Positions 32,346 to 41,458 of a stretch of DNA of 64,000 nucleotides are shown here, piece after piece. A program made the translations under genes and the position numbers. This DNA comes from Chromobacterium rhizoryzae (GTDB taxonomy: Bacteria > Pseudomonadota > Gammaproteobacteria > Burkholderiales > Chromobacteriaceae): the NCBI RefSeq assembly GCF_020544465.1, contig NZ_CP066126.1:496001-560000 (forward strand), given 5' to 3'. Positions within the stretch are counted from its first letter, which is position 1. Each line of letters opens with the position of its first letter. The notes beneath the pieces were generated by a model. It worked only from the letters and a program-made list of their open reading frames with translations. It did not search any database and was not told where the DNA came from.

Positions 32346-33377
32346 ATGCATAGACAGGAACTCATCAAAAAATGGCTGGCAGATTTGTACCCGGGACAGG
32401 ACATCGGGCTTGAATTCGCCGCCGCGGATGCCGACTTCCGGCGCTACTTCCGTGCGACCTGGCCGGACGGCGCGAGTTGCATCGTGATGGACGCGCCGCC
32501 GGAAAAAATGAGCACCGACGCCTATGTGCAAGTGCGCGACGTTTTCGCCATGGTCAATGTTCCCAAGCTGCTGGCGCGGGATAGAGAGCAGGGTCTGCTG
32601 CTGCTGGAGGACCTGGGCCGGGTCACCTATCTGGCCGCCTTGGAGCATGATGGGCGCGAACAGGTGCGGCGCCATCTATTGCTGGAGGCGCTGGACACCC
32701 TGGTGGAGATCCAGTCCGCCAGTCAGCCGGGAGTGTTGCCGGAATACGACGAAGCGCTGCTGACGCGCGAGTTGAACCTGTTTCCGGAGTGGTTCTGCGC
32801 CAAGGAATTGGGCCGGCCGCTGGATTTCGCGCAACGCCAGCTGTGGGACGCCGGGGTCAAGGCCTTGCTGCCGGTGTTGCTGGCCCAGTCCAAGGTGTTC
32901 GTGCACAGGGATTTCATCGTGCGCAACCTGATGCTGACGCCGGGCAAGCCCGGGGTGTTGGATTTCCAGGATGCGGTGTACGGCCCGGTCAGCTACGACA
33001 TCGTCAGCCTGCTGCGCGACGCTTTCATCGAGTGGGACGAGCCCTTCGTGCTCGATATCGCGATCCGCTACTGGGAAAAGGCGCGCGCCGCCGGCCTGCC
33101 GGTGCCGGCCGAATTCGACGTCTTCTATCGTGATTTCGAATGGATGGGCGTGCAGCGCCACCTGAAAGTGGCTGGCATCTTCGCGCGTCTGTTCCATCGC
33201 GACGGCAAGGACAAGTACCGCGCCGAGATTCCGCGTTTCATCAAGTATCTGAAACGGACCACCCGCCGTTACCAGGAACTGGCGCCGCTCTATCAGCTGT
33301 TGCTGCAGTTGGTGGGCAAGGACCAGACCGATGACGAGCTGCAATCGACCTACCCGGCCTTGAGCTACAAGGGATGA
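32346..33377 (+). CDS. amgK: N-acetylmuramate/N-acetylglucosamine kinase AmgK
   Basis: Aminoglycoside-phosphotransferase-fold kinase, 343 residues, that phosphorylates MurNAc at C1 in the peptidoglycan-recycling route of Pseudomonas and relatives. Motifs: catalytic loop VFVHRDFIVRNLML and DFQDAVYGPVSYDIVSLLRDAF. Its stop overlaps the murU start, the order (lptD divergent from amgK-murU) matches pseudomonads, and this identifies it as AmgK rather than a drug-resistance kinase. The pathway confers intrinsic fosfomycin tolerance by bypassing MurA. Confidence 0.92.
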   Translation: MHRQELIKKWLADLYPGQDIGLEFAAADADFRRYFRATWPDGASCIVMDAPPEKMSTDAYVQVRDVFAMVNVPKLLARDREQGLLLLEDLGRVTYLAALEHDGREQVRRHLLLEALDTLVEIQSASQPGVLPEYDEALLTRELNLFPEWFCAKELGRPLDFAQRQLWDAGVKALLPVLLAQSKVFVHRDFIVRNLMLTPGKPGVLDFQDAVYGPVSYDIVSLLRDAFIEWDEPFVLDIAIRYWEKARAAGLPVPAEFDVFYRDFEWMGVQRHLKVAGIFARLFHRDGKDKYRAEIPRFIKYLKRTTRRYQELAPLYQLLLQLVGKDQTDDELQSTYPALSYKG

Positions 33378-34087
33378 GCATGCCGATAGCCATGATTCTG
33401 GCGGCCGGCCGCGGCGAGCGGATGCGGCCGCTGACCGACCATGCGCCCAAGCCCTTGCTGGAGGTGGGCGGCAAGCCCCTGATCGTCTGGCAGATCGAGC
33501 GCCTGGTGGCGGCCGGTTTCGCCGACATCGTGATCAATCACGCCTGGCTTGGCGCGCAGATAGAACAGGTGCTGGGAGACGGCGGCCGCTTTGGCGCGCG
33601 CATCGCCTATTCCGCCGAGGGCGAGCCCCTGGAAACCGCAGGCGGCATCGCCAAGGCCTTGCCCAGCTTGCGGGCGGGACGGGAGCGCGCTTTTCTGTGC
33701 GTGGCGGCGGACATTTATACCGATTACGACTACGCAAGCCTGCTGCCGCGGCTGGACGCGCTGGAGGGGCTTGAGGAACCGGGCATGCACCTGGTGATGA
33801 CGGACAATCCGGTTTTCCACGCGGGCGGGGATTTCGCCTTGGAGCCGGACGGCGGCCTGCGCGCCGACGGCGAGCGCAAGCTGACCTTCTCCAGCATCGG
33901 CCTTTACGATACCCGCATGTTCGCCGGCCTTTCCGCAGGCCGCTTCGCGCCGATGCGTCCGTTTTACGACGCCGCGATCGCGGCCGGACGGGCCAGCGGC
34001 GAGTATTTCAACGGCGTCTGGCACAATGTGGGCACGCCGCAGCAATTGCGGCAGTTGGATGCGCAATTGCGCGCCGTCCCGGGCTGA
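33374..34087 (+). CDS. murU: N-acetylmuramate 1-phosphate uridylyltransferase MurU
   Basis: Nucleotidyltransferase, 237 residues, forming UDP-MurNAc from MurNAc-1-P and UTP. The N-terminal signature MILAAGRGERMRPLTDHAPKPLL binds UTP and Mg; the core has LETAGGIAKALP and FLCVAADIYTDYDY, and the C terminus WHNVGTPQQL. It overlaps amgK by 4 bases and ends just before ruvC, so recycling and repair genes share a transcript. Confidence 0.93.
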   Translation: MSMPIAMILAAGRGERMRPLTDHAPKPLLEVGGKPLIVWQIERLVAAGFADIVINHAWLGAQIEQVLGDGGRFGARIAYSAEGEPLETAGGIAKALPSLRAGRERAFLCVAADIYTDYDYASLLPRLDALEGLEEPGMHLVMTDNPVFHAGGDFALEPDGGLRADGERKLTFSSIGLYDTRMFAGLSAGRFAPMRPFYDAAIAAGRASGEYFNGVWHNVGTPQQLRQLDAQLRAVPG

Positions 34088-34091
34088 GGCG

Positions 34092-34643
34092 ATGTCGGCT
34101 CAGCTTCTTCCCGGCGCGCGCCGCATCCTCGGCATCGACCCCGGCAGCCGCATCACCGGCTTCGGGGTGATCGATCTGGTCGGCCAGCAACGCCATTACG
34201 TGGCCTCCGGCTGCATCCGCACGCCGCCGGGCGCGCCTTTGAGCGATCGCATCCGCGTGATCGTCGACGGCCTGTTCGGCGTGATCGACACCTACCAACC
34301 ACAGGCGGCGGCGATCGAGCAAGTGTTCGTCAACGTCAATCCGGCGGCCACGCTGATGCTGGGTCAGGCGCGCGGCGCCTGCATCAGCGCGCTGGTGTTG
34401 CGGGACCTGCCGGTGGCGGAATACACCGCGCTGCAGGTCAAGCAGTCCGTCGCCGGTCACGGCAAGGCCGCCAAGGAGCAGGTGCAGCACATGGTGGTGC
34501 GGATGCTTAATTTGTCCGGCACGCCCCAGGCCGACGCCGCCGACGCGCTGGCGGTGGCCTTGGCGCACGCCAATCTCAGTGCCGGCGCCTTGGGCCAGCT
34601 GGCGCAGAGCGGCCTGAAAATTCGCGGCGGCCGGCTGGTCTAG
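34092..34643 (+). CDS. ruvC: Holliday-junction resolvase RuvC
   Basis: Crossover-junction endonuclease, 183 residues. Four acidic residues of the active site are visible: Asp in ILGIDPGSRITGFG, Glu in AAIEQVFVN and the two Asp in PQADAADALAVAL. The ATG at 34092 is 4 bases after murU's stop, with a possible longer start inside murU rejected. Followed by ruvA 38 bp on; ruvB lies 6.4 kb further along. Confidence 0.96.
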   Translation: MSAQLLPGARRILGIDPGSRITGFGVIDLVGQQRHYVASGCIRTPPGAPLSDRIRVIVDGLFGVIDTYQPQAAAIEQVFVNVNPAATLMLGQARGACISALVLRDLPVAEYTALQVKQSVAGHGKAAKEQVQHMVVRMLNLSGTPQADAADALAVALAHANLSAGALGQLAQSGLKIRGGRLV

Positions 34644-34681
34644 CCGACGCGCCTGTAATCGCTTGAAGAAAGAACCGGAAC

Positions 34682-35275
<594 letters not shown>

Positions 35276-35281
35276 AAACGC

Positions 35282-35312
35282 GAGCCGGCTCTTAAAGCCG
35301 GCGGCGCTTTGC
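35282..35312 (+). terminator. Possible weak terminator after ruvA
   Basis: 7-bp stem 35284-35290 with 35296-35302, 5-base loop, only a short CTTT tract. Confidence 0.4.
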
Positions 35313-35379
35313 CTATAGTGGGGAGTGCCGTGCGCTGGGCATGGCGATGAATCCGGCATGGCCGGGAGGCGTACCCACC

Positions 35380-36189
35380 GTGAAAACAGGACTGGCGCGA
35401 GCATGTCTGTTGCTGGCGGCCTGCTGGGCCGGCGGCGCTCATGGCGGCGTGTCGTGTCCGCAGCGGCCGATCCGTTTCGCTTTTTACGAGATCGGCCAGT
35501 TCTACAGCGCCGGCCGCGGCTTGGATCGAGACGTGGCGGAGGAATTGCGGCGGCGCAGCGGTTGCGAGTTCGAGTTCGTGGTGATGCCGCGGGCTCGCAT
35601 CTGGCAGGAACTGGAGGCCGGCTCGCTGGATATGACCGGTTCCGCGATCGAGACTCCGGAACGCAGCAAAATCTATTGGTTTTTCAACTACATCCAGCTG
35701 CGTCAGTACGCGATTTTATCGATAGACGTGCCCGACTCCATCCGCTCGATGGAGTCCTTCATCCAGGATGCTCCATCCAGCCGCTGGGCCATTGTGCGCA
35801 GTTACAGCACCAGCCGTTATTTCGATCCCTTGGTCTTGCAATTGGGCGTGCAGCGCCGTTTGGTGGAAGTGGCGGAGGAGGATGTCCTGTTCCGCATGCT
35901 GGACCAGCGCCGCGTTGCGGGCATTTTCTCCACGCCCATGGTGTATCGGCAGAAAATCAGACAACACGGTTTGGAAGACAGGGTGAAAGTGGCGGACTGG
36001 GAGAAGGACGACGCGCCCAGCCCGCGCAGCCTGGTGTTGACCAAGCGGGCTTTCCCCGACAGCGAAGCCAGAGCCTGGCGCCAGTTGGTTGACGGCATGA
36101 ACCGCGACGGCACCATGCTGCGTCTGATCAACCGCTATATGAGCAGGGACGAAGCCGCTGCAGCGGTGTGGGCCGGCGGAAAACGATAG
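35380..36189 (+). CDS. Periplasmic solute-binding protein (SBP_bac_3-like)
   Basis: A 269-residue secreted protein (from a GTG that starts the signal peptide MKTGLARACLLLAACWAGGAHG) of the family-3 extracellular solute-binding fold: RPIRFAFYEIGQFYSAGRGLDRDVAEEL and SLDMTGSAIETPERSKIYWF. An ATG at 35341 would extend it. No permease or ATPase genes are nearby, so this is an orphan binding protein; it might also be a ligand sensor. Substrate unknown. Confidence 0.8.
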   Translation: MKTGLARACLLLAACWAGGAHGGVSCPQRPIRFAFYEIGQFYSAGRGLDRDVAEELRRRSGCEFEFVVMPRARIWQELEAGSLDMTGSAIETPERSKIYWFFNYIQLRQYAILSIDVPDSIRSMESFIQDAPSSRWAIVRSYSTSRYFDPLVLQLGVQRRLVEVAEEDVLFRMLDQRRVAGIFSTPMVYRQKIRQHGLEDRVKVADWEKDDAPSPRSLVLTKRAFPDSEARAWRQLVDGMNRDGTMLRLINRYMSRDEAAAAVWAGGKR

Positions 36190-36200
36190 CGCCCGCGAAT

Positions 36201-36226
36201 AAAAAAAGGCCGCCCAGAAGGGCGGC
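36201..36226 (-). terminator. Terminator downstream of the BON-domain gene
   Basis: On the minus strand a 7-bp stem (36220-36226 with 36209-36215, loop of 4) followed by seven T residues. It lies about 120 bp past the BON gene stop. Confidence 0.75.
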
Positions 36227-36347
36227 GAATGGAGGCGGGCACACTTGCGTGCGTTCCTTGGGACGACTCCGGGTAAAGCGAGGGTCGGCGCTGCTGTACT
36301 TAGGGCAAGCGAGCCAGACGGGCAGCGCGCCGACGAACTAGAGGGGT

Positions 36348-37034
36348 TTAGCCTGCGGCTTTGAGGGTGACGTTGGTGCGAACCGCGGTCACGCCCGGCA
36401 CGCGGGAGGCTTCTTCGGCTACGCGGCGCAGCGCTTCTTCGCTGGGCGCGGTGCCGCTCAGGGTGACTTCGCCGGCCTTCACGCTGGTCTGGATATTGGC
36501 GCCAACCTGGGCTGCGGCTTTGGTCACGGCTTCCTGCACCGCCTGATTCAGGCCGGCGGCGGCGCTCGGCGCGGCTTCGGCGATCAGGGCTTCAGCCGCG
36601 CTGGCGTCGCCTTTGGCGGCGGTGGCGCGTTGAGCTTGTTCGGCCGGGGCGCTGGCGTCGCCCTTGGCGGCGGTGGCGCGTTGAGCTTGTTCGGCCGGGG
36701 CGCTGGCGTCGCCTTTGGCGGCGGTGGCGCGTTGAGCTTGTTCAGCCGGGGCGCTGGCGTCAGCCTTGGCGGCGGTGGCGCGTTGAGCTTGTTCGGCCGG
36801 TGCGCTGGCGTCGCCCTTGGCGGCGGTGGCGCGTTGAGCTTGTTCGGCCGGAGCGCTGGCGTCGCCCTTGGCGGCGGTGGCGCGTTGAGCTTGTTCGGCC
36901 GGAGCGCTGGCATCGCCCTTGGCGGCGGTGGCGCGTTGAGCTTGTTCAGCCGGAGCGCTGGCGTCTTGAGCCGCCCAGCTGGCGCCGGCGAACAGGGAAG
37001 TCATCAGAGCAATGGCAAGAGTGGATTTCTTCAT
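36348..37034 (-). CDS. Repeat-containing BON-domain periplasmic protein
   Basis: A 228-residue exported protein: signal peptide (MKKSTLAIALMTSLFAGASWAAQ), seven tandem 17-residue repeats DASAPAEQAQRATAAKG (residues 24-142; one copy ends in KA), and a C-terminal BON domain (about 155-228; AAQVGANIQTSVKAGEVTLSG, VPGVTAVRTNV). BON domains bind phospholipid or other envelope ligands. The start at 37034 is chosen because the signal peptide begins there. Upstream lie a sigma-54 promoter and two GlrR-type palindromes; glrR itself is the next gene. Confidence 0.87.
   Translation of the reverse strand: MKKSTLAIALMTSLFAGASWAAQDASAPAEQAQRATAAKGDASAPAEQAQRATAAKGDASAPAEQAQRATAAKGDASAPAEQAQRATAAKADASAPAEQAQRATAAKGDASAPAEQAQRATAAKGDASAPAEQAQRATAAKGDASAAEALIAEAAPSAAAGLNQAVQEAVTKAAAQVGANIQTSVKAGEVTLSGTAPSEEALRRVAEEASRVPGVTAVRTNVTLKAAG
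36609..36965 (-). repeat. 7 x 51-bp coding tandem repeat
   Basis: Seven in-frame copies of a 51-bp unit coding 17 residues; the units differ at only a few bases (for example GGGGCG/GGTGCG/GGAGCG third-position changes), so expansion is recent. Confidence 0.9.
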
Positions 37035-37115
37035 GGGATTAACCTTTTCGAGAGAGTGAGTCACATCGCTTGCGCTTGAGTCTGCCGCGCTTCGATCATT
37101 TGCGCTTTCCCTATG

Positions 37116-37130
37116 GCAAAAGGCGTGCCA
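37116..37130 (-). promoter_or_regulatory. Sigma-54 promoter of the BON-domain gene
   Basis: On the minus strand TGGCAC (complement of 37125-37130), 5 bases, TTGC (complement of 37116-37119): a full match to the -24/-12 consensus. Predicted start near 37104, 70 bp before the start codon. Confidence 0.82.
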
Positions 37131-37200
37131 GCTTTGGTTTTTTCTTATTTTTCAAAGCCTTGTGCTTTTTTTGGCTTGAGTTCGCTTGCAGGAAGCGGCC

Positions 37201-37226
37201 ATTCTGTCGCCGTTAGGCGACAGAAT
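37201..37226 (-). promoter_or_regulatory. GlrR-type activator site 1 (TGTC-N10-GACA)
   Basis: Perfect 11-bp inverted arms (37201-37211 and 37216-37226) enclosing TGTC (37205-37208) and GACA (37219-37222) exactly 10 bases apart, about 110 bp upstream of the sigma-54 start. Confidence 0.75.
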
Positions 37227-37267
37227 GTCGGTGGAGATGGGCAGGGCTTTGATTTGCTTGGGATTTT

Positions 37268-37291
37268 GCCTGTCGCCGATCGGCGACAGGC
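37268..37291 (-). promoter_or_regulatory. GlrR-type activator site 2 (TGTC-N10-GACA)
   Basis: A 24-bp perfect palindrome with TGTC (37271-37274) and GACA (37285-37288) 10 bases apart; its centre is 66 bp from site 1. Confidence 0.75.
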
Positions 37292-37334
37292 GTAGAGGCG
37301 CTCCGTTTCCGTCACGCCGATCGCGTCGCCGTGC

Positions 37335-38684
37335 TTATTCCAGCTTGAAGGCGGCCGGCGTCAGTTCGTGTTTTTGCAGCAAGCGGTAAAACTCGGTGCG
37401 GTTGCGGTCCGCCAGGCGCGCGGCGTCGCTGACATTGCCGCCGGTCAGCCGCAACAGGCGTTCCAGATAGTCGCGTTCGAATTGCCGCTTGGCTTCCGCC
37501 AGCGTCGGAATCGCGCTTTCTTCACTGGCGACGGCTTTCTGTACTTGCGCCAGCGTTACCAAAGAGCCGGTGGTCAGCACGCAACATTGTTCAACCACAT
37601 TGGCCAATTGTCGGATATTGCCCGGCCAGGGCGCCGCGCTCAGGTATTCCAGCGCGTCGGCGGCGAAACCGCTGACGGCCTTTTGATAGCGGGTGGCGAT
37701 TTTTTCCAGGAAATGCGCGGCCAGCAGAGGAATGTCTTCGCGGCGTTCCGCCAGCGGCGGCAGGCGCAGCGACACCACGTTCAGGCGGTAGAACAGGTCC
37801 TCTCGGAAGCTGCCTTCCTGAATCAGCGCTTCCAGCTCGCGATGCGTGGCCGACACCAGACGGATATCCACCGGGGTCGCCCGCGTCGCGCCGACCGGAC
37901 GCACCTCGCGCTCTTGCAGCACGCGCAGCAGTTTGACCTGCAGCGGCGGCGGCATATCGCCGATCTCGTCCAGGAACAGGGTGCCGCCGTCCGCCTGTTG
38001 GATCAGGCCGGTCTGGCGCGCGTTGGCGCCGGTGAACGAGCCTTTTTCATGGCCGAACAATTCGCTTTCCAGCAGATTGTCCGGAATCGCCCCGCAGTTG
38101 ACCGCGATGAAGGGCTGGCCGGCGCGCGGGCTGGCCAGGTGGATGGCCTTGGCCAGCACTTCCTTGCCGGTGCCGCTTTCGCCGCGCAAGAGCACGCTGG
38201 CGCCGGTGGCGGCGACCATGCGGGCCTCGGCCAGCAGTTCCTCCATCGCCGGGCTGCGGCTGACCAGGCCGGAGCGCCAGCCGGCGGCGGCTTGATCGAC
38301 CGCGCGTCCGGGGCCCGCCAGCGATAGCCCTTGGGCCACCTTGTCCAGCAGCGCCTTGCCGTCGAAGGGTTTGACCAGATAGCCGAATACGCCGCGGCTG
38401 ACCGCTTCCACGGCGTCCGGCACCGTGCCGTGGGCGGTCAGCAGAATCACCGGCATCGCGGGGTAGCGCTGGCGGACTTGCTCAAACAGCTCCAGACCAT
38501 CCATGCCGGGCAGGCGCCAGTCCGTCAGCAGCAAGTCGGCACGGCGGGCCGCCAGCGCGTTCAAGGCCGCTTCGGCGCTATCCAGCGCTTCGACCTCGTA
38601 GCCGGCGGCGCCGAGGCGAAGGCCGAGCAAGCGCAACAGATCGGGATCGTCGTCCACCAAGACGATGCGGGCGATGGCGCTCAT
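37335..38684 (-). CDS. glrR: Sigma-54-dependent response regulator GlrR (QseF)
   Basis: NtrC-class activator, 449 residues. Receiver domain (1-120) with Asp in LLLTDWRLPGMDG and Lys in GYLVKPFDG; AAA+ domain with intact Walker A GESGTGKE, the sigma-54 contact loop (GSFTGA in HEKGSFTGANARQTG), Walker B GGTLFLDEIGDMP and ERREDIPLL; C-terminal Fis-type HTH (NVSDAARLADRNRTEFYRLLQKH). The operon order glrK-qseG-glrR fixes the identity. It overlaps qseG by 4 bases. Confidence 0.93.
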   Translation of the reverse strand: MSAIARIVLVDDDPDLLRLLGLRLGAAGYEVEALDSAEAALNALAARRADLLLTDWRLPGMDGLELFEQVRQRYPAMPVILLTAHGTVPDAVEAVSRGVFGYLVKPFDGKALLDKVAQGLSLAGPGRAVDQAAAGWRSGLVSRSPAMEELLAEARMVAATGASVLLRGESGTGKEVLAKAIHLASPRAGQPFIAVNCGAIPDNLLESELFGHEKGSFTGANARQTGLIQQADGGTLFLDEIGDMPPPLQVKLLRVLQEREVRPVGATRATPVDIRLVSATHRELEALIQEGSFREDLFYRLNVVSLRLPPLAERREDIPLLAAHFLEKIATRYQKAVSGFAADALEYLSAAPWPGNIRQLANVVEQCCVLTTGSLVTLAQVQKAVASEESAIPTLAEAKRQFERDYLERLLRLTGGNVSDAARLADRNRTEFYRLLQKHELTPAAFKLE

Positions 38685-39211
38685 GGCTGGCCTCCTTTGG
38701 TTTTGCTGGGTTTCAGCTGGAGTTCGCGCTCGACTTCGCGCAAGGCGTTGAGCTTGCCGTTCAAGTCGTCGTAGCGTTTTTGCAGATCGCGGTTCTGCGC
38801 CTGCTGTCGCTCCAGCGCTTCCGCCAGCTTGCGTCTTTCCTGCAGCTGTTGAAGCGGCAGCCGCGCAAGACCCTGGCTGGCGGGGTCCAGATTATCGGTT
38901 TTGGCGAGCAGACTTTCCAATTGGGCCTGCAGTTTTTGAACATCGGCGCGGCTCTCCGCCGTCTGCGCCTGTTGCAGCAGAGTCAGCAAGCGGGCGCTGC
39001 CGCAGCTTTCCCGTCCGGCCAGGCTCAGCGCCTGGATTTCCCGCGTCTGGCTCAGCAGCAGCAGGATCTGGTTGGCGTCCGGGCAACGTATGATGGGCGC
39101 GGCGGGCACGGCGACCGGCTGGCCTTGATGAGCGCAGGCGCTCAGGGCCAGCAGGCCGCACAGCCAAAGCAGCCGGCGCGTGTTGAGGGCCCAAAAGCGA
39201 GATGTCTTCAT
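38681..39211 (-). CDS. qseG: QseG-like outer-membrane lipoprotein
   Basis: A 176-residue lipoprotein between the kinase and regulator genes, as QseG (YfhG) in Enterobacteria. Lipobox LLALSAC (Cys26), then a helical/coiled-coil region (LLSQTREIQALSLAGRESCG, LQERRKLAEALERQQAQNRDLQKRYDDLNGKL). Identification rests mainly on position and architecture; sequence similarity could not be tested. The ATG at 39211 overlaps glrK's stop by 4 bases. Confidence 0.82.
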   Translation of the reverse strand: MKTSRFWALNTRRLLWLCGLLALSACAHQGQPVAVPAAPIIRCPDANQILLLLSQTREIQALSLAGRESCGSARLLTLLQQAQTAESRADVQKLQAQLESLLAKTDNLDPASQGLARLPLQQLQERRKLAEALERQQAQNRDLQKRYDDLNGKLNALREVERELQLKPSKTKGGQP

Positions 39212-40617
39212 GTCTTGTTCTCCGGTTCCGGCCACTGCAGGCGGAAGCAGGCGCCGGCCTGAGGTTTGGATTCCAGCGTCAGTTCGCCGCGCATCAATTG
39301 GGCGAAGCCGCGCGCCATCGCCAGGCCCAGCCCGGTGCCGGGCAGTTCGCCCGGCGGCGGCGAGCCGCTCCAGAACGGTTCGAAAATTTTTTCCCGATAG
39401 GCGTCCGGCACTCCGGGGCCTTGATCGCGGATTTCCAGCCAGACGCCGCCGGCGTCGCGGCCGTGGCGCAGGCTCAAGGCGCTGCCGGCGGGGCTGTGGC
39501 GGATGGCGTTGATCAATAGATTGTCCAGAATGGTTTCCACTTTGGAGCGGTCGCCGTTGACCCGGTCCGCATCGCCCAGGACGTCGGCGGCCAGGCGTTT
39601 GGCCTGCAATAGCGGACGGCTGGCCTGCAGCCGCTCCGCAATCAGCGCCGGCAGGTCGAAGGTTTCCACGGTCAGCGTCTCGGACAGCCATTGGCCGGCA
39701 TCATAGCGCAATAAGGCTTCCACGCGCTGACGCAGGGTTTGCGCATTGTTCTGCAGGATGGCGACGATCTCCTGCTGCTGCGCGGACAGCTGTCCTATCA
39801 CTTCTTCGCGCAGCAGCGCGGCGGCTTCGTGGATGGCGGCCAGCGGCGTTTTCAGCTCATGGGACGCTTGGCGGAAGAAACGGCCTTTCTGTTCTTCCAG
39901 CGCCGCCAACCGGCGGTCTAGCTGGGCCAGCTCGCGCGCCAGACGCTGCAGGTCGGCGGGGCCGGACTGGCGCCAGTCCTGCAGCCGCGCCCCGTCGCTC
40001 ATCCGCGCGATCTTGGCTTGCAGCTTGCGCAGCGGCCAGCTGATCAACAAGGTCATCGCCAGCGCCAGCGCCAGCGCGGAGGCCAGCGACAGCCAGGCCA
40101 GGCGGTCGGCGGTGCGGCGCATTTCCGTGATCGAGTCCTGCCATTGGCGCTGGCTTTGTTCCAGTTGGCGGTTGATCAATTGGCCTTGCGCGGTCAGGTG
40201 CAGGTCCAGCTGGCGGAACAAGCGGTCGCGTTGCGCGCCGGCGCGCGCCGGCAGGGCCTGGAGTTGCGGCTGGATCGCCAGAATGGCCCGGGCGCTGAGC
40301 GTCAACTCGTCGTCGTCGCCGCGTTGCAATTTGCGTTGCGCCAGCTCGATCTCCTGCCAGGCGCCGGCGGCGGTTTTGGCCAGCGCGCGGTCTTTCAGGA
40401 TTTGAGCCTGGCGGGTGGCGCGTTCGAATTGAATGGATTGCTCGCGCGACACGCGGTTGGCGTCCAGCCATTCCTTGGCTTGCTCCTGATGCGAGCGCAG
40501 CGTGGAGGCGGCGTGTCCCAGCTCGTTGCGCAGCTGGATCAGCACGGCCGAGGGCACGACGGCGACGATCAGAAAGCTGGCCAGCAACAGGCTGCGGAAT
40601 GAAACGAAACGAAGCAT
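39208..40617 (-). CDS. glrK: Sensor histidine kinase GlrK (QseE)
   Basis: A 469-residue membrane kinase. First TM helix LLLASFLIVAVVPSAVLIQL, periplasmic domain (30-175), second TM LAWLSLASALALALAMTLLI, HAMP (WPLRKLQAKIARMSDG), H-box FFRQASHELKTPLAAIHEAA, N-box NLLINAIRHSP and G boxes LEIRDQGPGVPD/GTGLGLAMARG. It would phosphorylate GlrR in response to envelope cues. First gene of the glrK-qseG-glrR operon. Confidence 0.92.
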   Translation of the reverse strand: MLRFVSFRSLLLASFLIVAVVPSAVLIQLRNELGHAASTLRSHQEQAKEWLDANRVSREQSIQFERATRQAQILKDRALAKTAAGAWQEIELAQRKLQRGDDDELTLSARAILAIQPQLQALPARAGAQRDRLFRQLDLHLTAQGQLINRQLEQSQRQWQDSITEMRRTADRLAWLSLASALALALAMTLLISWPLRKLQAKIARMSDGARLQDWRQSGPADLQRLARELAQLDRRLAALEEQKGRFFRQASHELKTPLAAIHEAAALLREEVIGQLSAQQQEIVAILQNNAQTLRQRVEALLRYDAGQWLSETLTVETFDLPALIAERLQASRPLLQAKRLAADVLGDADRVNGDRSKVETILDNLLINAIRHSPAGSALSLRHGRDAGGVWLEIRDQGPGVPDAYREKIFEPFWSGSPPPGELPGTGLGLAMARGFAQLMRGELTLESKPQAGACFRLQWPEPENKT

Positions 40618-40669
40618 GATGGGGTCGGCGTCGACGCCGCGGGCGCAGGCCCGCGGCTAAGGGCAAAGA

Positions 40670-41329
40670 TCAAGCAGACAGCGGAGCGGCGGCTAAGTTC
40701 TGGCGGGAAATCCATTCAGCCAGTTCGGCCACGCTCAGAACGGGCAGCGCGTGCGTTTGAGCGTAGTCCGCGATTTGCGCGCCGCGCATCATGCTGCCGT
40801 CGGGGTTCATCAGCTCGCAGAGCACGCCGGCGGGCTGGAAGCCGGCCAGGCGCGCCAGTTCCACCGCGGCCTCGGTATGGCCTCGGCGGCTCAGCACGCC
40901 GCCGGCGGCGGCCACCAGCGGGAAGACATGGCCGGGGCTGACCACGTCGTCCGCCTGCGCTTGCCGGTGGACGGCGGCCTGGATGGTGCGCACCCGGTCG
41001 GCGGCGGACACGCCGGTGGACACGCCCTGGGCGGCTTCTATGCTGACGGTGAAGGCGGTGCCGTAGCGGCTGCCGTTGCGTTGCGTCATCGGCGGCAATT
41101 GCAGCCGGGCGGCGTGCTCGGCGGTCAGGCACAGGCAGACGATGCCGCTGCAATCGCGGATCAGACGCGCCATTTCGGCCTCGCTCAGCGCGTCGGCGGC
41201 CAGGATCAGGTCGGCCTCGTTCTCGCGGTCGTGATCATCGGGAACAATGACCGGCAGACCGCGGCGCAAGGCGTTCAGCGCCGCTTCTACGCGTTGGGAC
41301 AAGATGTCGGGGTGTGTGGCGATACTCAT
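40670..41329 (-). CDS. ribB: 3,4-dihydroxy-2-butanone 4-phosphate synthase
   Basis: Monofunctional RibB, 219 residues, producing the four-carbon precursor of riboflavin from ribulose 5-phosphate. Motifs: DDHDRENEADLI, CLCLTAEHAARL, GTAFTVSIEAAQGVSTGVSAADRV and SPGHVFPLVA...GHTEAAVELARLAG. The ATG at 41329 is used; the frame continues upstream through the riboswitch but without homology. Expression is preceded by a FMN riboswitch and a terminator. Confidence 0.95.
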   Translation of the reverse strand: MSIATHPDILSQRVEAALNALRRGLPVIVPDDHDRENEADLILAADALSEAEMARLIRDCSGIVCLCLTAEHAARLQLPPMTQRNGSRYGTAFTVSIEAAQGVSTGVSAADRVRTIQAAVHRQAQADDVVSPGHVFPLVAAAGGVLSRRGHTEAAVELARLAGFQPAGVLCELMNPDGSMMRGAQIADYAQTHALPVLSVAELAEWISRQNLAAAPLSA

Positions 41330-41373
41330 GGAAACGGTCCTCGGGTCGTTTGAGAAACAGGTTCCAGGGCGTG

Positions 41374-41397
41374 AAAAGGGCCGGCGCAAGCCAACCC
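41374..41397 (-). terminator. Riboswitch-controlled terminator before ribB
   Basis: On the minus strand an 8-bp stem with two G-U pairs (41390-41397 with 41378-41385), TTGC loop, then TTTT; placed between the FMN aptamer and ribB. Confidence 0.65.
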
Positions 41398-41458
41398 GCG
41401 CGCACCAGCGCGCAGCGAACACGCCGCGGCCGCGCGTAGCGCGGCAGGCGGCCATGTC

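Noticed and set aside
36609..36965. Tandem 51-bp repeats as a CRISPR array
   Set aside because: Repeats are contiguous without unique spacers and lie in frame inside a gene.
36630..37079. Plus-strand Gly/Ser/Leu repeat ORF over the BON gene
   Set aside because: It is the antisense reading of the 51-bp repeat; the minus-strand frame has signal peptide, BON domain and promoter.
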